A stretch of 50,811 bases of DNA from assembly GCF_000612665.1 (NCBI RefSeq), contig NZ_HG942030.1, positions 1 through 50,811 on the forward strand. Reading direction: 5' to 3'. The notes beneath the pieces were generated by a model that was given only the letters and a program-made list of their open reading frames with translations, was not told the DNA's origin and did not search any database. The first letter of the stretch is position 1, and every line of letters starts with the position of its first letter. The translations under genes were made by a program, and so were the position numbers. Positions 40,099 through 48,264 of this stretch are shown piece after piece. The stretch is from Neobacillus dielmonensis. Lineage in GTDB: Bacteria > Bacillota > Bacilli > Bacillales > Cytobacillaceae.

Positions 40099-40134
40099 CA
40101 TTATTATGAATATGGATGAACGGAGGTCACAGGA

Positions 40135-40428
40135 ATGTCACGAATATCAACTGACCAGGTAAAACACGTTGCCAATTTGGCGCGGTTAGCGATCACCGAG
40201 GAAGAGACTGAAATGTTTACTAAGCAACTAGATGCAATAATCACATTCGCAGAGCAGTTAAACGAATTGGATACAGAAAATGTGAAACCTACATACCATG
40301 TGCTTGACATGAAAAATGTTCTGCGCGAAGACGTGCCAAAAGCTGGTCTGCCGCGTGAAGAAGTATTAAAAAATGCCCCGGACCAACAAGATGGGCAATT
40401 TAAAGTACCAGCGATTTTAGGGGAGTAA
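40135..40428 (+). CDS. gatC: Asp/Glu-tRNA amidotransferase subunit C
   Basis: 97 aa. Stabilising subunit of GatCAB, which converts Glu-tRNA(Gln) to Gln-tRNA(Gln), and Asp-tRNA(Asn) where needed. Typical features: [16 protein letters not shown] at the start, [13 protein letters not shown] and NVLREDV in the middle, FKVPAILGE at the end. GGAGGT precedes the ATG. First gene of the operon; gatA follows 17 bp after the stop. Confidence 0.96.
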   Translation: MSRISTDQVKHVANLARLAITEEETEMFTKQLDAIITFAEQLNELDTENVKPTYHVLDMKNVLREDVPKAGLPREEVLKNAPDQQDGQFKVPAILGE

Positions 40429-40445
40429 GAGGAGGAATGAGTCGT

Positions 40446-41903
40446 TTGAGTTTATTTGATTATAAAGTTTCCGACCTTCATGAACTCTTGCAAAAAAAAG
40501 AACTGAAGGTAGCGGAGCTAGTAGACGAATCGTATAAGCGCATCCAGGATGTCGAAGACAAAGTCCAGGCATTTTTAACCTTGGATGAAGAAAGAGCACG
40601 CCAAACAGCGAAAGCGCTTGATGACAAACTAAACACGGATTCATCAAATGGGCTGTTGTTTGGCATGCCAATTGGGTTGAAAGATAACCTAGTGACAAAA
40701 GGTCTGCGGACAACCTGTGCCAGCAAAATTCTAGAAAACTTTGACCCAATCTATGATGCCACCGTTGTACAAAAACTGCAGCAGGCAGAAACCGTCACGA
40801 TCGGCAAATTGAACATGGACGAGTTTGCGATGGGTTCTTCCAATGAAAACTCCCATTTTCAAAAAACACGTAACCCATGGAACTTGGAACGAGTACCGGG
40901 TGGATCTTCCGGCGGTTCAGCAGCAGCAGTTGCCGCAGGGGAAGTGCTGTTTTCCTTAGGTTCTGACACGGGCGGTTCGATTCGCCAGCCGGCAGCGTTC
41001 TGCGGTGTCGTCGGCTTAAAGCCAACCTATGGCCGTGTATCCCGTTTTGGATTAGTCGCATTCGCATCCTCCTTGGATCAAATCGGGCCGGTGACAAGAA
41101 CAGTTGAGGACAATGCATATTTACTTCAGGCCATCTCAGGAGTAGACCCGATGGATTCCACATCAGCCAATGTGGACGTGCCTAACTTTGCGGCAGCATT
41201 AACAGGAGATATCAAAGGTTTAAGAATTGCCGTTCCAAAGGAGTATTTGGGTGAAGGCGTCACCGAATCCGTTCGCCAGTCCGTGCTTGATGCGTTAAAA
41301 GTGTTGGAAGGACTTGGCGCCGTTTGGGAAGAGGTTTCCCTGCCACATTCTAAATACGCCTTGGCTGCTTATTACCTATTATCATCTTCAGAAGCGTCAG
41401 CCAACCTGGCCCGTTTTGACGGGGTTCGATACGGTTACCGGTCACCGGATGCGGAGAACTTACTTGATTTATATAAAAAGACAAGAGCGGAAGGCTTTGG
41501 CGATGAAGTCAAACGCCGGATCATGCTGGGGACATTTGCATTAAGCTCCGGTTATTATGATGCTTACTATAAAAAAGCACAAAAGGTTCGTACATTGATT
41601 AAGCAAGACTTTGAAAATGTGTTTGAAAAATATGATGTCATCATTGGACCGACTACGCCAACACCGGCATTTAAAATAGGTGAGAACATCGATGACCCAA
41701 TGACTATGTATATCAATGATATTTTAACAATCCCAGTAAACTTGGCTGGGGTACCAGGAATTTCCGTTCCGTGCGGCTTTGACGGCGGCCTGCCGTTAGG
41801 CTTGCAAATTATCGGCAAACATTTTGATGAAGCAACGATTTACCGCGTGGCACACGCTTTTGAACAAGCCACGGATTATCATAATCAGAAGCCGCAATTG
41901 TAG
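40446..41903 (+). CDS. gatA: Asp/Glu-tRNA amidotransferase subunit A (amidase)
   Basis: 485 aa glutaminase subunit of GatCAB. The amidase Lys-Ser-Ser triad is Lys79 (LKDN), Ser154 (PGGSSGGS) and Ser178 (GSDTGGS), the same positions as known in the family. Start TTG at 40446 gives MSLFDYKV, matching B. subtilis GatA in sequence and length, with AGGAGG 9 nt upstream; an ATG at 40437 would be only 1-2 nt from that site. Followed 12 bp later by gatB. Confidence 0.96.
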   Translation: MSLFDYKVSDLHELLQKKELKVAELVDESYKRIQDVEDKVQAFLTLDEERARQTAKALDDKLNTDSSNGLLFGMPIGLKDNLVTKGLRTTCASKILENFDPIYDATVVQKLQQAETVTIGKLNMDEFAMGSSNENSHFQKTRNPWNLERVPGGSSGGSAAAVAAGEVLFSLGSDTGGSIRQPAAFCGVVGLKPTYGRVSRFGLVAFASSLDQIGPVTRTVEDNAYLLQAISGVDPMDSTSANVDVPNFAAALTGDIKGLRIAVPKEYLGEGVTESVRQSVLDALKVLEGLGAVWEEVSLPHSKYALAAYYLLSSSEASANLARFDGVRYGYRSPDAENLLDLYKKTRAEGFGDEVKRRIMLGTFALSSGYYDAYYKKAQKVRTLIKQDFENVFEKYDVIIGPTTPTPAFKIGENIDDPMTMYINDILTIPVNLAGVPGISVPCGFDGGLPLGLQIIGKHFDEATIYRVAHAFEQATDYHNQKPQL

Positions 41904-41915
41904 GGGGTGAACAAG

Positions 41916-43343
41916 ATGGAATTTGAAACAGTAATCGGACTTGAGGTCCATGTCGAACTCAAAACAGAATCGAAAATTTTCTCAAGCAGCCCAAATCACT
42001 TTGGTGCTGAACCAAACTCTAATACAACGGTCATCGACCTTGGTTATCCAGGGGTGCTGCCGGTGCTGAACAAAAAAGTCGTTGACTTCGGAATGAAGGC
42101 GTCTATGGCATTGAATTGTGAGATTGCCACCAACACCAAGTTTGATCGGAAGAACTATTTTTACCCGGATAACCCGAAAGCCTATCAAATCTCTCAATTT
42201 GATCAGCCAATCGGTGAACATGGCTGGATCGAGATTGAAGTAAATGGATATACGAAAAAAATTGGCATCACCCGAATTCATCTGGAAGAGGATGCTGGAA
42301 AGCTCAACCATGGAAATGGCTACTCCTTAGTTGATTTCAACCGCCAAGGAACGCCATTAATTGAAATCGTATCAGAGCCAGATATTCGGACTCCGGATGA
42401 AGCCTATGCTTATTTGGAAAAATTAAAGTCGATTATCCAATACACCGGCGTTTCTGACTGTAAAATGGAAGAAGGATCGCTGCGCTGCGATGCCAACATC
42501 TCCATTCGTCCGGTAGGACAGGAAGAGTTCGGCACCAAGACGGAATTGAAAAACTTGAACTCCTTCAACTTTGTTCGTAAAGGATTGGAGTACGAGGAAA
42601 AACGCCAGCGTGAAGTAATTTCTGCAGGCGGAAAAATTGAACAGGAAACACGCCGGTTCGATGAAGCAACTGGAACAACCATCCTGATGCGGGTCAAGGA
42701 AGGCTCGGATGATTACCGCTACTTCCCAGAACCGGATTTACTGGAGCTATATATCGATGAAGACTGGAAAGCACGGATTCGTGCCGAAATTCCCGAGCTG
42801 CCAGATGAGCGGCAAAAGCGTTATGTGGAAGAACTGGGGCTGCCGGTTTATGATGCCAAGGTGCTTACAGTTACCAAGGAGACGGCTGATTTCTTTGAAG
42901 CAACCGTAAATGCAGGTGCCGATGCGAAACAGGCGTCGAACTGGATTATGGGAGAAGTGTCCGGCTACTTAAATGCGGAAGGCAAAGAGCTGGATCAAGT
43001 TCCGCTGACCCCTGAAGGACTTGCGGGTATGATTAAACTGATTGAAAATGGCACGATTTCTTCCAAGATTGCCAAAACCGTATTCAAAGAATTGATTGAA
43101 AACGGCGGTGATGCCGAGCAAATCGTCAAGGATAAAGGGCTTGTGCAAATTTCCGATGAGGGGACGCTGCTCAAGATTATTGGCGAGGTGCTTGATAACA
43201 ATCCAAAATCCATTGAGGACTTTAAAGGTGGAAAAGCCAAAGCAACTGGTTTCTTGGTCGGTCAGATCATGAAGGCCACCAAAGGACAGGCTAACCCGCA
43301 ATTGGTGAACCAATTGTTGCAACAAGAATTGCAAAAACGATAA
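41916..43343 (+). CDS. gatB: Asp/Glu-tRNA amidotransferase subunit B
   Basis: 475 aa. Kinase and tRNA-binding subunit that activates the tRNA-bound Glu/Asp and receives ammonia from GatA. Typical elements: [15 protein letters not shown] at the start, [38 protein letters not shown], and the C-terminal YqeY-like tail with [20 protein letters not shown] at 41916 is preferred because GGGGGTG lies 6 nt upstream; a GTG at 41907 is inside it. Last gene of the operon, with a terminator 7 bp on. Confidence 0.97.
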   Translation: MEFETVIGLEVHVELKTESKIFSSSPNHFGAEPNSNTTVIDLGYPGVLPVLNKKVVDFGMKASMALNCEIATNTKFDRKNYFYPDNPKAYQISQFDQPIGEHGWIEIEVNGYTKKIGITRIHLEEDAGKLNHGNGYSLVDFNRQGTPLIEIVSEPDIRTPDEAYAYLEKLKSIIQYTGVSDCKMEEGSLRCDANISIRPVGQEEFGTKTELKNLNSFNFVRKGLEYEEKRQREVISAGGKIEQETRRFDEATGTTILMRVKEGSDDYRYFPEPDLLELYIDEDWKARIRAEIPELPDERQKRYVEELGLPVYDAKVLTVTKETADFFEATVNAGADAKQASNWIMGEVSGYLNAEGKELDQVPLTPEGLAGMIKLIENGTISSKIAKTVFKELIENGGDAEQIVKDKGLVQISDEGTLLKIIGEVLDNNPKSIEDFKGGKAKATGFLVGQIMKATKGQANPQLVNQLLQQELQKR

Positions 43344-43349
43344 CCATAA

Positions 43350-43380
43350 GCTGGCAGAACCTTTCTGCCAGCTGTTTTTG
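43350..43380 (+). terminator. Terminator after gatB
   Basis: AGCTGGCAGAA and TTCTGCCAGCT form an 11-bp perfect stem with a 3-nt loop followed by GTTTTTG. Confidence 0.92.
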
Positions 43381-43558
43381 TCGAACCACACTTCGACGTT
43401 TTTTACCCCATTTCCCGGGAAAGATTCTTTACTTATCAAGACATCATCTAATTTTAATCAACTGTTTAAATAGGAACGAAAAGTAAGGGGAAATGTCGAA
43501 CGTTAGCTGCAGGTTCTAGTTTCTACAAGGATTTCCATAAATCTAATGGTTGTCGACA

Positions 43559-43574
43559 TGTTTCACGTGAAAAC
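43559..43574. other. parS-like chromosome-segregation site
   Basis: TGTTTCACGTGAAAAC matches 14 of 16 positions of the Bacillus parS consensus TGTTNCACGTGAAACA, with a perfect 12-bp palindromic core TTTCACGTGAAA. The last two bases differ (AC for CA). It lies in the intergenic gap after gatB. ParB (Spo0J) binding is inferred. Confidence 0.55.
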
Positions 43575-43615
43575 TTTTGCTAGAAGTCCGTAGTGAAGGG
43601 AAATAGTGCAATTTT

Positions 43616-43631
43616 AATCAAACGTTTGTTT
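43616..43631. promoter_or_regulatory. Palindromic 16-mer, copy 1 (CAAACGTTTG core)
   Basis: AATCAAACGTTTGTTT, with the 10-bp palindrome CAAACGTTTG at 43619-43628, about 60 bp before the SE1832-family gene. The exact reverse complement occurs at 44621-44636. TetR/LacI-type operator is a guess. Confidence 0.45.
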
Positions 43632-43692
43632 TAAAAATGAACAATCCTAGAAATGGTAATTTAAGATACTGGCAGGAAAGGGAGGCTAGAGG

Positions 43693-43869
43693 ATGACTAA
43701 AAAAGAAATAGAATATCAAATAGTAGAATTGAAGGACGAGTATTTACAACTTCAGCATAATCTTGAAAAAATGGAGCTTGTGAAGGGAAACTTAGTTCCA
43801 TTAGAAAATCGTCTTGCTGAAATTGAAAAGGAACTAAGTGTCCTTAATCAAAAGCTGCGTGAATCATAG
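43693..43869 (+). CDS. SE1832 family small coiled-coil protein (58 aa)
   Basis: Reads MTKKEIEYQIVELKDEYLQL then continues as a heptad-patterned helix with a middle GNLVPLENRLAEIEKEL. The central GN-PLE-RLAEIE stretch matches the SE1832 family I recall from Bacillales. Predicted almost fully coiled coil and charged. GGAGG ribosome site 9-13 nt upstream. Role unknown. Followed by a terminator-like hairpin. Too short for the usual gene finders but well supported by start, codon use and family. Confidence 0.8.
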   Translation: MTKKEIEYQIVELKDEYLQLQHNLEKMELVKGNLVPLENRLAEIEKELSVLNQKLRES

Positions 43870-43881
43870 ATTCTATCAAAT

Positions 43882-43936
43882 GAGGGTGTCTCAAAAAGGC
43901 CATTGTTCAATTCGTTTTTGGGACAATCTCTTTTTT
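43882..43936. terminator. Terminator between SE1832 gene and the convergent VOC gene
   Basis: A long imperfect stem (GAGGGTGTCTCAAAAA against TTTTTGGGACAATCTC) with a T-run on the plus strand. It lies between two convergent genes and may act both ways. Confidence 0.7.
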
Positions 43937-43968
43937 ACTATATTTTTTAAAAATGCCAGCAGTGGTTC

Positions 43969-44406
43969 CTAAAAAGAGAGCATGGCACCACGTTCATCAA
44001 AAATAGCACTTGGATTCCAGGCCACTTCCCAAAGATTGTTTTCAGGGTCAGCAAAATAGGCGGTCCGGCCACCCCAAAAGGCATCACTAGGCTCACGCAG
44101 AAGCTTAGCCCCTGATATCCGTACCTGTTCAATGGTTGAATCAACCTGTTCAGGTGCGTCCACATTAATAGCAAACGTTACCGGTCGGTATGCATCCGGT
44201 GATGAAGGGAACTCAATACTGGCATCCTTTGCCAGCTCTGCCACAGGAAATAGGGTTAGGATAACGCCTGCTGTCTTAAAAACAGCATAGCTGTCTGAAC
44301 TAGATTCTGTCTCCTCCCATCCTAATGATTGATAAAAGGACCTTAATACAGGTAAATTGTATGCTCCAATAGTGAGGAGACTAACTCTCTGAAAAACCAA
44401 CTTCAT
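43969..44406 (-). CDS. VOC (glyoxalase/bleomycin-resistance fold) family protein
   Basis: 145 aa from the ATG at 44406. VOC features: RVSLLTIGAYNLPVLRSFYQSLGW at the start and AYFADPENNLWEVAWNP at the end, typical of a single VOC domain pair. Substrate unknown. Start is uncertain: GAGGGGG is too near ATG 44406 but ideally placed for TTG 44400; the open frame extends to 44472, with AAGGA before an ATG at 44445. Isolated gene; nothing in the context gives a role. Confidence 0.78.
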   Translation of the reverse strand: MKLVFQRVSLLTIGAYNLPVLRSFYQSLGWEETESSSDSYAVFKTAGVILTLFPVAELAKDASIEFPSSPDAYRPVTFAINVDAPEQVDSTIEQVRISGAKLLREPSDAFWGGRTAYFADPENNLWEVAWNPSAIFDERGAMLSF

Positions 44407-44543
44407 TCCCCCTCGAATTTTATATACAGTAATTTCTTCAAACATGGGTCTTGTTCCTTCATAATCATCCATTTGTTTTACTTTGGCACAGGAAATTTTT
44501 CTCCAAACTGGTCATTAACCCTAAGATAAAAATAAGTGACAAA

Positions 44544-44568
44544 TGCCGAATAATCGGCAAATTTTTTA
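44544..44568 (+). terminator. Orphan terminator-like hairpin
   Basis: TGCCGA (44544-44549) and TCGGCA (44554-44559) form a 6-bp stem with a 4-nt loop, followed by AATTTTTTATT. No plus-strand gene lies upstream between 43869 and here; the VOC gene is on the other strand. It could end an antisense or small RNA, or be a remnant. Confidence 0.5.
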
Positions 44569-44620
44569 TTAACTGATCAATGAACGTTTCTTAAGGACAA
44601 AAGGGTTTCCCTGTGTTATT

Positions 44621-44636
44621 AAACAAACGTTTGATT
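44621..44636. promoter_or_regulatory. Palindromic 16-mer, copy 2 (inverted)
   Basis: AAACAAACGTTTGATT, the exact reverse complement of 43616-43631, with the palindrome CAAACGTTTG at 44624-44633. About 170 bp before the Spo0E-like gene. Confidence 0.45.
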
Positions 44637-44804
44637 GGTGAGGAAATGTGTCGATATTTGAGAGGATAGGAATAATTAGAGTTTTTTCTTCAAATAGTTC
44701 TCCTACTTTGATAAAAAATGTAGGAATATGTGGAAAAATATGAACTGCGGTTTCCTCTTTCTATTGGTAATATAGTATTAAAGTAAGAGTAAGGGGTGCT
44801 GCTG

Positions 44805-44972
44805 GTGGATAGGATGGAACTAACCTTTCAAATTGAACTATTGCGAAATAAAATGATACGGGTCGGAATATCAAAGGGGCTCACAGCTTCAGAAACAATT
44901 AAACTTAGCGAAGCACTCGATTCTCTTATCTGCCTTCAACTTAAAATGGACTGTTCTTTTCCGTCACTTTAG
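44805..44972 (+). CDS. Spo0E-like sporulation regulatory protein (55 aa)
   Basis: Reads MDRMELTFQIELLRNKMIRV, then the family signature around KLSEALDSLICLQLK. Spo0E-family proteins are two-helix aspartyl-phosphate phosphatases that dephosphorylate Spo0A-P and delay sporulation. The signature Ser-x-x-Leu-Asp is kept. GTG at 44805 is chosen because AAGGGG is 8 nt upstream; ATG at 44814 is an alternative. Stands alone in a long gap. Confidence 0.78.
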   Translation: MDRMELTFQIELLRNKMIRVGISKGLTASETIKLSEALDSLICLQLKMDCSFPSL

Positions 44973-45213
44973 TGCAGGGTGCTGAATAGTTCTATCGAGC
45001 CATTTTATACATAGATAACGGTTATAAGAGGATTGGGGAGTCAACGATAAGTATTGGATAGGCCAGCTTTTACTCTGCCAAATACGCGGGTTCTGATTAC
45101 TTGAATGGACATTTAAAAATAGGAATAATACAGGGATATGGTGCGACTATCCCAATGGTATAGAAATTTAGTAAGAGCGACTAATAGACAGCTAATGGAC
45201 ACTCCTAAATGAT

Positions 45214-45248
45214 TGCCGGTCTCTTAAAAGTAGGGACTGGCATTCTTT
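45214..45248 (+). terminator. Terminator upstream of the DUF1697 unit
   Basis: TGCCGGTC and GACTGGCA form a stem with internal wobble around a loop, followed by TTCTTTATTT. The 240 bp between the Spo0E-like gene and this hairpin show no gene. It probably ends the Spo0E transcript. Confidence 0.6.
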
Positions 45249-45306
45249 ATTTAAAACAGAATTATTTAACGTAGCCATTTAAATAAATAAAGAGAGGAGA
45301 ACGACT

Positions 45307-45393
45307 TTGCACGATAAACGCCCTCATTTTTGTAGGAGGGTGAAACAAATGTTAATATTTAGGGGAATGCATGGAACGGAGGAGCACGATTGA
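45307..45393 (+). CDS. Possible 28-aa leader peptide before the DUF1697 gene
   Basis: TTG at 45307 has AGAGGAG 7 nt upstream and opens a 28-codon frame rich in His, Arg and Phe; its stop TGA overlaps the TTG start of the next gene. A hairpin (CGCCCTC with GAGGGTG) lies inside it. The layout suits translational coupling or attenuation, but it could be chance. Confidence 0.3.
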   Translation: MHDKRPHFCRRVKQMLIFRGMHGTEEHD

Positions 45394-45926
45394 CAATTTA
45401 TATTGCCTTATTAAGAGGGATTAATGTCGGAGGACACCATATTATAAAAATGGCAGAATTGAAGCAACTCCTTGAAGAGTTGGGATTACAGAAGGTCAAA
45501 ACATATATTCAAAGTGGAAATGTGCTGTTTGAATCAAACAGGGATGCAGAACTACTTAGGCAAAGCATGGAAAAGCAAATACAAGAAGCATTTGGTTTTC
45601 CAGTACCAGTAGTATTGCGAACACAAGCAGACTTGGAACAGATGATTAGCAATTGCCCATTTCCAACAGAGGAATTAAAAGAAGGGGAAAGTGTGCAGAT
45701 TGCTTTTTTGGCAGGAGAACCTTCCCAGGATGGAATCGATCAATTAGTTGCCTTTTCGAATGAAATGGAGCAAGTTCATATTAATGGCAAAGATGTATAC
45801 TTGTTTTTCCGTCATAGCATCCGGAATTCAAAGCTTGCGGCTCAGCTGCCAAAATTAGAAGTATCGGCAACGGTACGAAATTGGAAAACAGTTATCAAAC
45901 TAGCATCGCTGGCTAACGCATTATAG
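45390..45926 (+). CDS. DUF1697 family protein
   Basis: 178 aa. The opening IYIALLRGINVGGHHIIKM and the later KVKTYIQSGNVLFES are the hallmark segments of DUF1697; the end reads TVRNWKTVIKLASLA, also typical. Function unknown, cytoplasmic. Start TTG at 45390 after GGAGG. Isolated; the MocR regulator 80 bp downstream may be separately controlled. Confidence 0.88.
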   Translation: MTIYIALLRGINVGGHHIIKMAELKQLLEELGLQKVKTYIQSGNVLFESNRDAELLRQSMEKQIQEAFGFPVPVVLRTQADLEQMISNCPFPTEELKEGESVQIAFLAGEPSQDGIDQLVAFSNEMEQVHINGKDVYLFFRHSIRNSKLAAQLPKLEVSATVRNWKTVIKLASLANAL

Positions 45927-46006
45927 AAGTGAATTTGCTAGGAATCATAAACTGAAAAAGGATACAATCTTTATAGAGACTCAAATATTATCAAGGAATG
46001 TAGCAG

Positions 46007-47437
46007 ATGGATTGGAAACCAGATAGAAACTCTAAAATACCTATTTATAAACAACTTGCCCTCTATATTGAAAATGGCATTGCAGATGGGACATTTCCGC
46101 CTGATAAGCCCTTGCCATCGGAAAGAAGCTTGGCAAAGGATATTGGAGTAAACAGGAGCACCGTTATTGCAGCATATGATGAATTGGAATCACTTGGACT
46201 GATAGAAAGAAATCAAGGCAGCGGTACAACTGTAAGCAAAGATATTTGGGGGATGGCCAAGAAACGGATTCCAAGTTGGAGCCGATACATTGAAGCCGGT
46301 TCGTTTCTGCCCAATTTGCCTGTTACCCAGAGAATTCATAAAGAAATGGCAGAGCAAAAATTAATCAATTTAGCCAGCGGTGAACTGTCTCAGGACCTTT
46401 TTCCACTGTCGGCCCTAAGAGAGATTACTTCCAATCGATCTTTTATTGGTACCTTAGGGTACGATCATCCATTAGGAAATGCGATCCTGCGTCAGACAAT
46501 CGCAAACCATGTGCAACAGTATCGCGGATTTGAAACGAGTTCTGCCACCATATTAGTGACATCGGGGGCACAGCAGGCTTTGCACCTTGTTGTTCAGTGC
46601 TTGCTAAAACCAGGAGACGCTGTCGCAATTGAAAATCCTTCTTATCACTACAATCTTCCTGTCTTTCAATCCGCAGGAATTAAAACCTATTATTTAAAAG
46701 TAGATAAGGATGGAATCAATCCCAACGAGATTGCAGAATTATATAAAAAACATAGAATAAAGATGATTTTTCTAAATCCTATTTTCCAAAATCCTACGGG
46801 AACACTGCTGTCCTTAGAACGCCGAAAGAAAATTCTTGAATTGTCTTCTGAATTTGGGATACCAGTGGTGGAGGATGATCCTTATAGTTTAACCTCGTTT
46901 TCTAATGAAAAAATCCAGACGCTTAAATCATTAGACCAACATGGAAATGTTTTATATATCAGCTCACTGACAAAAATTGTCGCATCGGGTCTTAGGATAG
47001 GCTGGATTATTGGTCCAAAAGCAGTCATCGAAAGGCTGGCAGATGCCAAACAGCAAATCGACTTTGGACATGCAAGCTACTCCCAATGGACGGCCAATGA
47101 TTTTTTGGAATCAAAGCAATTTGAATCCCACATGCGGGATTTGGTTAAGGAATTAAAACTGCGCAGAGACCAAATGGCTGAGAGCCTTCACACCTATTTA
47201 AAAGATGTGGTTGATTTTTATCTTCCAGAAGGCGGCATTCACTTGTGGTGCCGGATCAATAAGGAGTTTAATGAAATTCAGTTGTTAGAGGAATCCATTA
47301 AAAGAGGCGTCATCTATGTTCCTGGAACCACCATGGGGACTGAAAAAGGATTTGCCAGGTTTACCTTTGCGAGGGAAAATGAAGAGAATATTCGAGAAGG
47401 AATCAAGCGTTTTGCTGATGCACTTGCTTCTTTATAG
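46007..47437 (+). CDS. MocR-type (GntR + aminotransferase) transcriptional regulator
   Basis: 476 aa. N-terminal winged helix (about 1-75: IPIYKQLALYIENGI, LPSERSLAKDIGVNRSTV) joined to a fold-type I aminotransferase domain. The PLP-binding Lys is in SSLTKIVASGLRIGW; LVTSGAQQALHLV and the proposed cofactor contact NPSYHYN are present. MocR members control PLP, GABA or amino-acid related genes (PdxR, GabR, YisV types); the target here is not evident. It may control itself or DUF1697. Ends with a terminator. Confidence 0.9.
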   Translation: MDWKPDRNSKIPIYKQLALYIENGIADGTFPPDKPLPSERSLAKDIGVNRSTVIAAYDELESLGLIERNQGSGTTVSKDIWGMAKKRIPSWSRYIEAGSFLPNLPVTQRIHKEMAEQKLINLASGELSQDLFPLSALREITSNRSFIGTLGYDHPLGNAILRQTIANHVQQYRGFETSSATILVTSGAQQALHLVVQCLLKPGDAVAIENPSYHYNLPVFQSAGIKTYYLKVDKDGINPNEIAELYKKHRIKMIFLNPIFQNPTGTLLSLERRKKILELSSEFGIPVVEDDPYSLTSFSNEKIQTLKSLDQHGNVLYISSLTKIVASGLRIGWIIGPKAVIERLADAKQQIDFGHASYSQWTANDFLESKQFESHMRDLVKELKLRRDQMAESLHTYLKDVVDFYLPEGGIHLWCRINKEFNEIQLLEESIKRGVIYVPGTTMGTEKGFARFTFARENEENIREGIKRFADALASL

Positions 47438-47456
47438 AGATACTTAGGAAAAGCAG

Positions 47457-47500
47457 TGGTCACTCATACTCATATGTAGTCATGAGTGACCATTTTTTTT
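47457..47500 (+). terminator. Terminator after the MocR gene
   Basis: TGGTCACTCAT (47457-47467) and ATGAGTGACCA (47482-47492) form an 11-bp perfect stem followed by eight Ts. Confidence 0.92.
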
Positions 47501-47594
47501 AGCTTAATATTGGTTCTCTGTATGCAAATGGATTAATTACAAAAAAATAGGTAAAAAGTAACTGGTTTAAATATTCAAAATAGTATATAAACTA

Positions 47595-47616
47595 GGTTAG
47601 TGAGTATTTACTAACC
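47595..47616. promoter_or_regulatory. Dyad operator before the TetR gene
   Basis: Arms GGTTAGT (47595-47601) and ACTAACC (47610-47616) flank an 8-bp centre. It lies 18 bp before the TetR start, next to a TATATAA-type -10 region (about 47584). Autorepression by the TetR protein is inferred. Confidence 0.6.
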
Positions 47617-47634
47617 TGAAAGGTGAAAACAAAA

Positions 47635-48216
47635 ATGGGCTCTCAATCTGAGACAAAGAAAAAGATTATTGAGAAATCACGGGAATTATTTGCCGAACGC
47701 GGCTACAGCGGGGCCACAACAGCTGAAATTGCCCGGCGTGTAGGTGTGTCAGAAGCGGCTCTGTATAAACATTTTAAAGGGAAAAAGGAGATCTTTCTTG
47801 CCTGCATCACGCCGAACGTTTACGGAACAGCGATGATTAACTCTGGGCACAACCAGGAACAAGTTCGGGAAGTCTTAAAGGAAAGGGTGGATCTTGTCCG
47901 CAGTAACCTTGACAGCTTTAACATACTCTTTAGGGAAGCACCCAATCATCCAGAGTTAGCCAAAATGTTTTTGGACCAGGTATATACCAATGAACAAAAC
48001 ACGAAACATTTACTTAAGTCGATTTTTAATAAGGAGCTATCGCCCGTTCAATCACTGCTCTATGAGCTGGGGATCACAGCAGCCATTTGGTCGATCCTCA
48101 ATTTTGAAAAAATTCAAGCAGACCTGATAACTGATAAGGTTCCTGTGGAAAACCTGGAGGAAGAAATTGCCGACGTTGTTTTATACGGCATCTTAGGAAA
48201 TAAAATCAAATTATAA
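47635..48216 (+). CDS. TetR/AcrR family transcriptional regulator
   Basis: 193 aa. The N-terminal helix-turn-helix is typical: KKKIIEKSRELFAERGYSGA then TTAEIARRVGVSEAALYKHF (about 10-52). The C-terminal ligand domain is unassigned. ATG at 47635 has AAAGGTG 9 nt upstream; a longer frame opens at 47623 in that site. It is followed 48 bp later by the CYP102-like gene with no terminator between them, so it may control a joint transcript, as FatR and Bm3R1 do for related P450 genes. Confidence 0.88.
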   Translation: MGSQSETKKKIIEKSRELFAERGYSGATTAEIARRVGVSEAALYKHFKGKKEIFLACITPNVYGTAMINSGHNQEQVREVLKERVDLVRSNLDSFNILFREAPNHPELAKMFLDQVYTNEQNTKHLLKSIFNKELSPVQSLLYELGITAAIWSILNFEKIQADLITDKVPVENLEEEIADVVLYGILGNKIKL

Positions 48217-48264
48217 ATATTGAACGGTTACAATGCTGTCTTTTTATAAAGAAAGGAGATTTCT

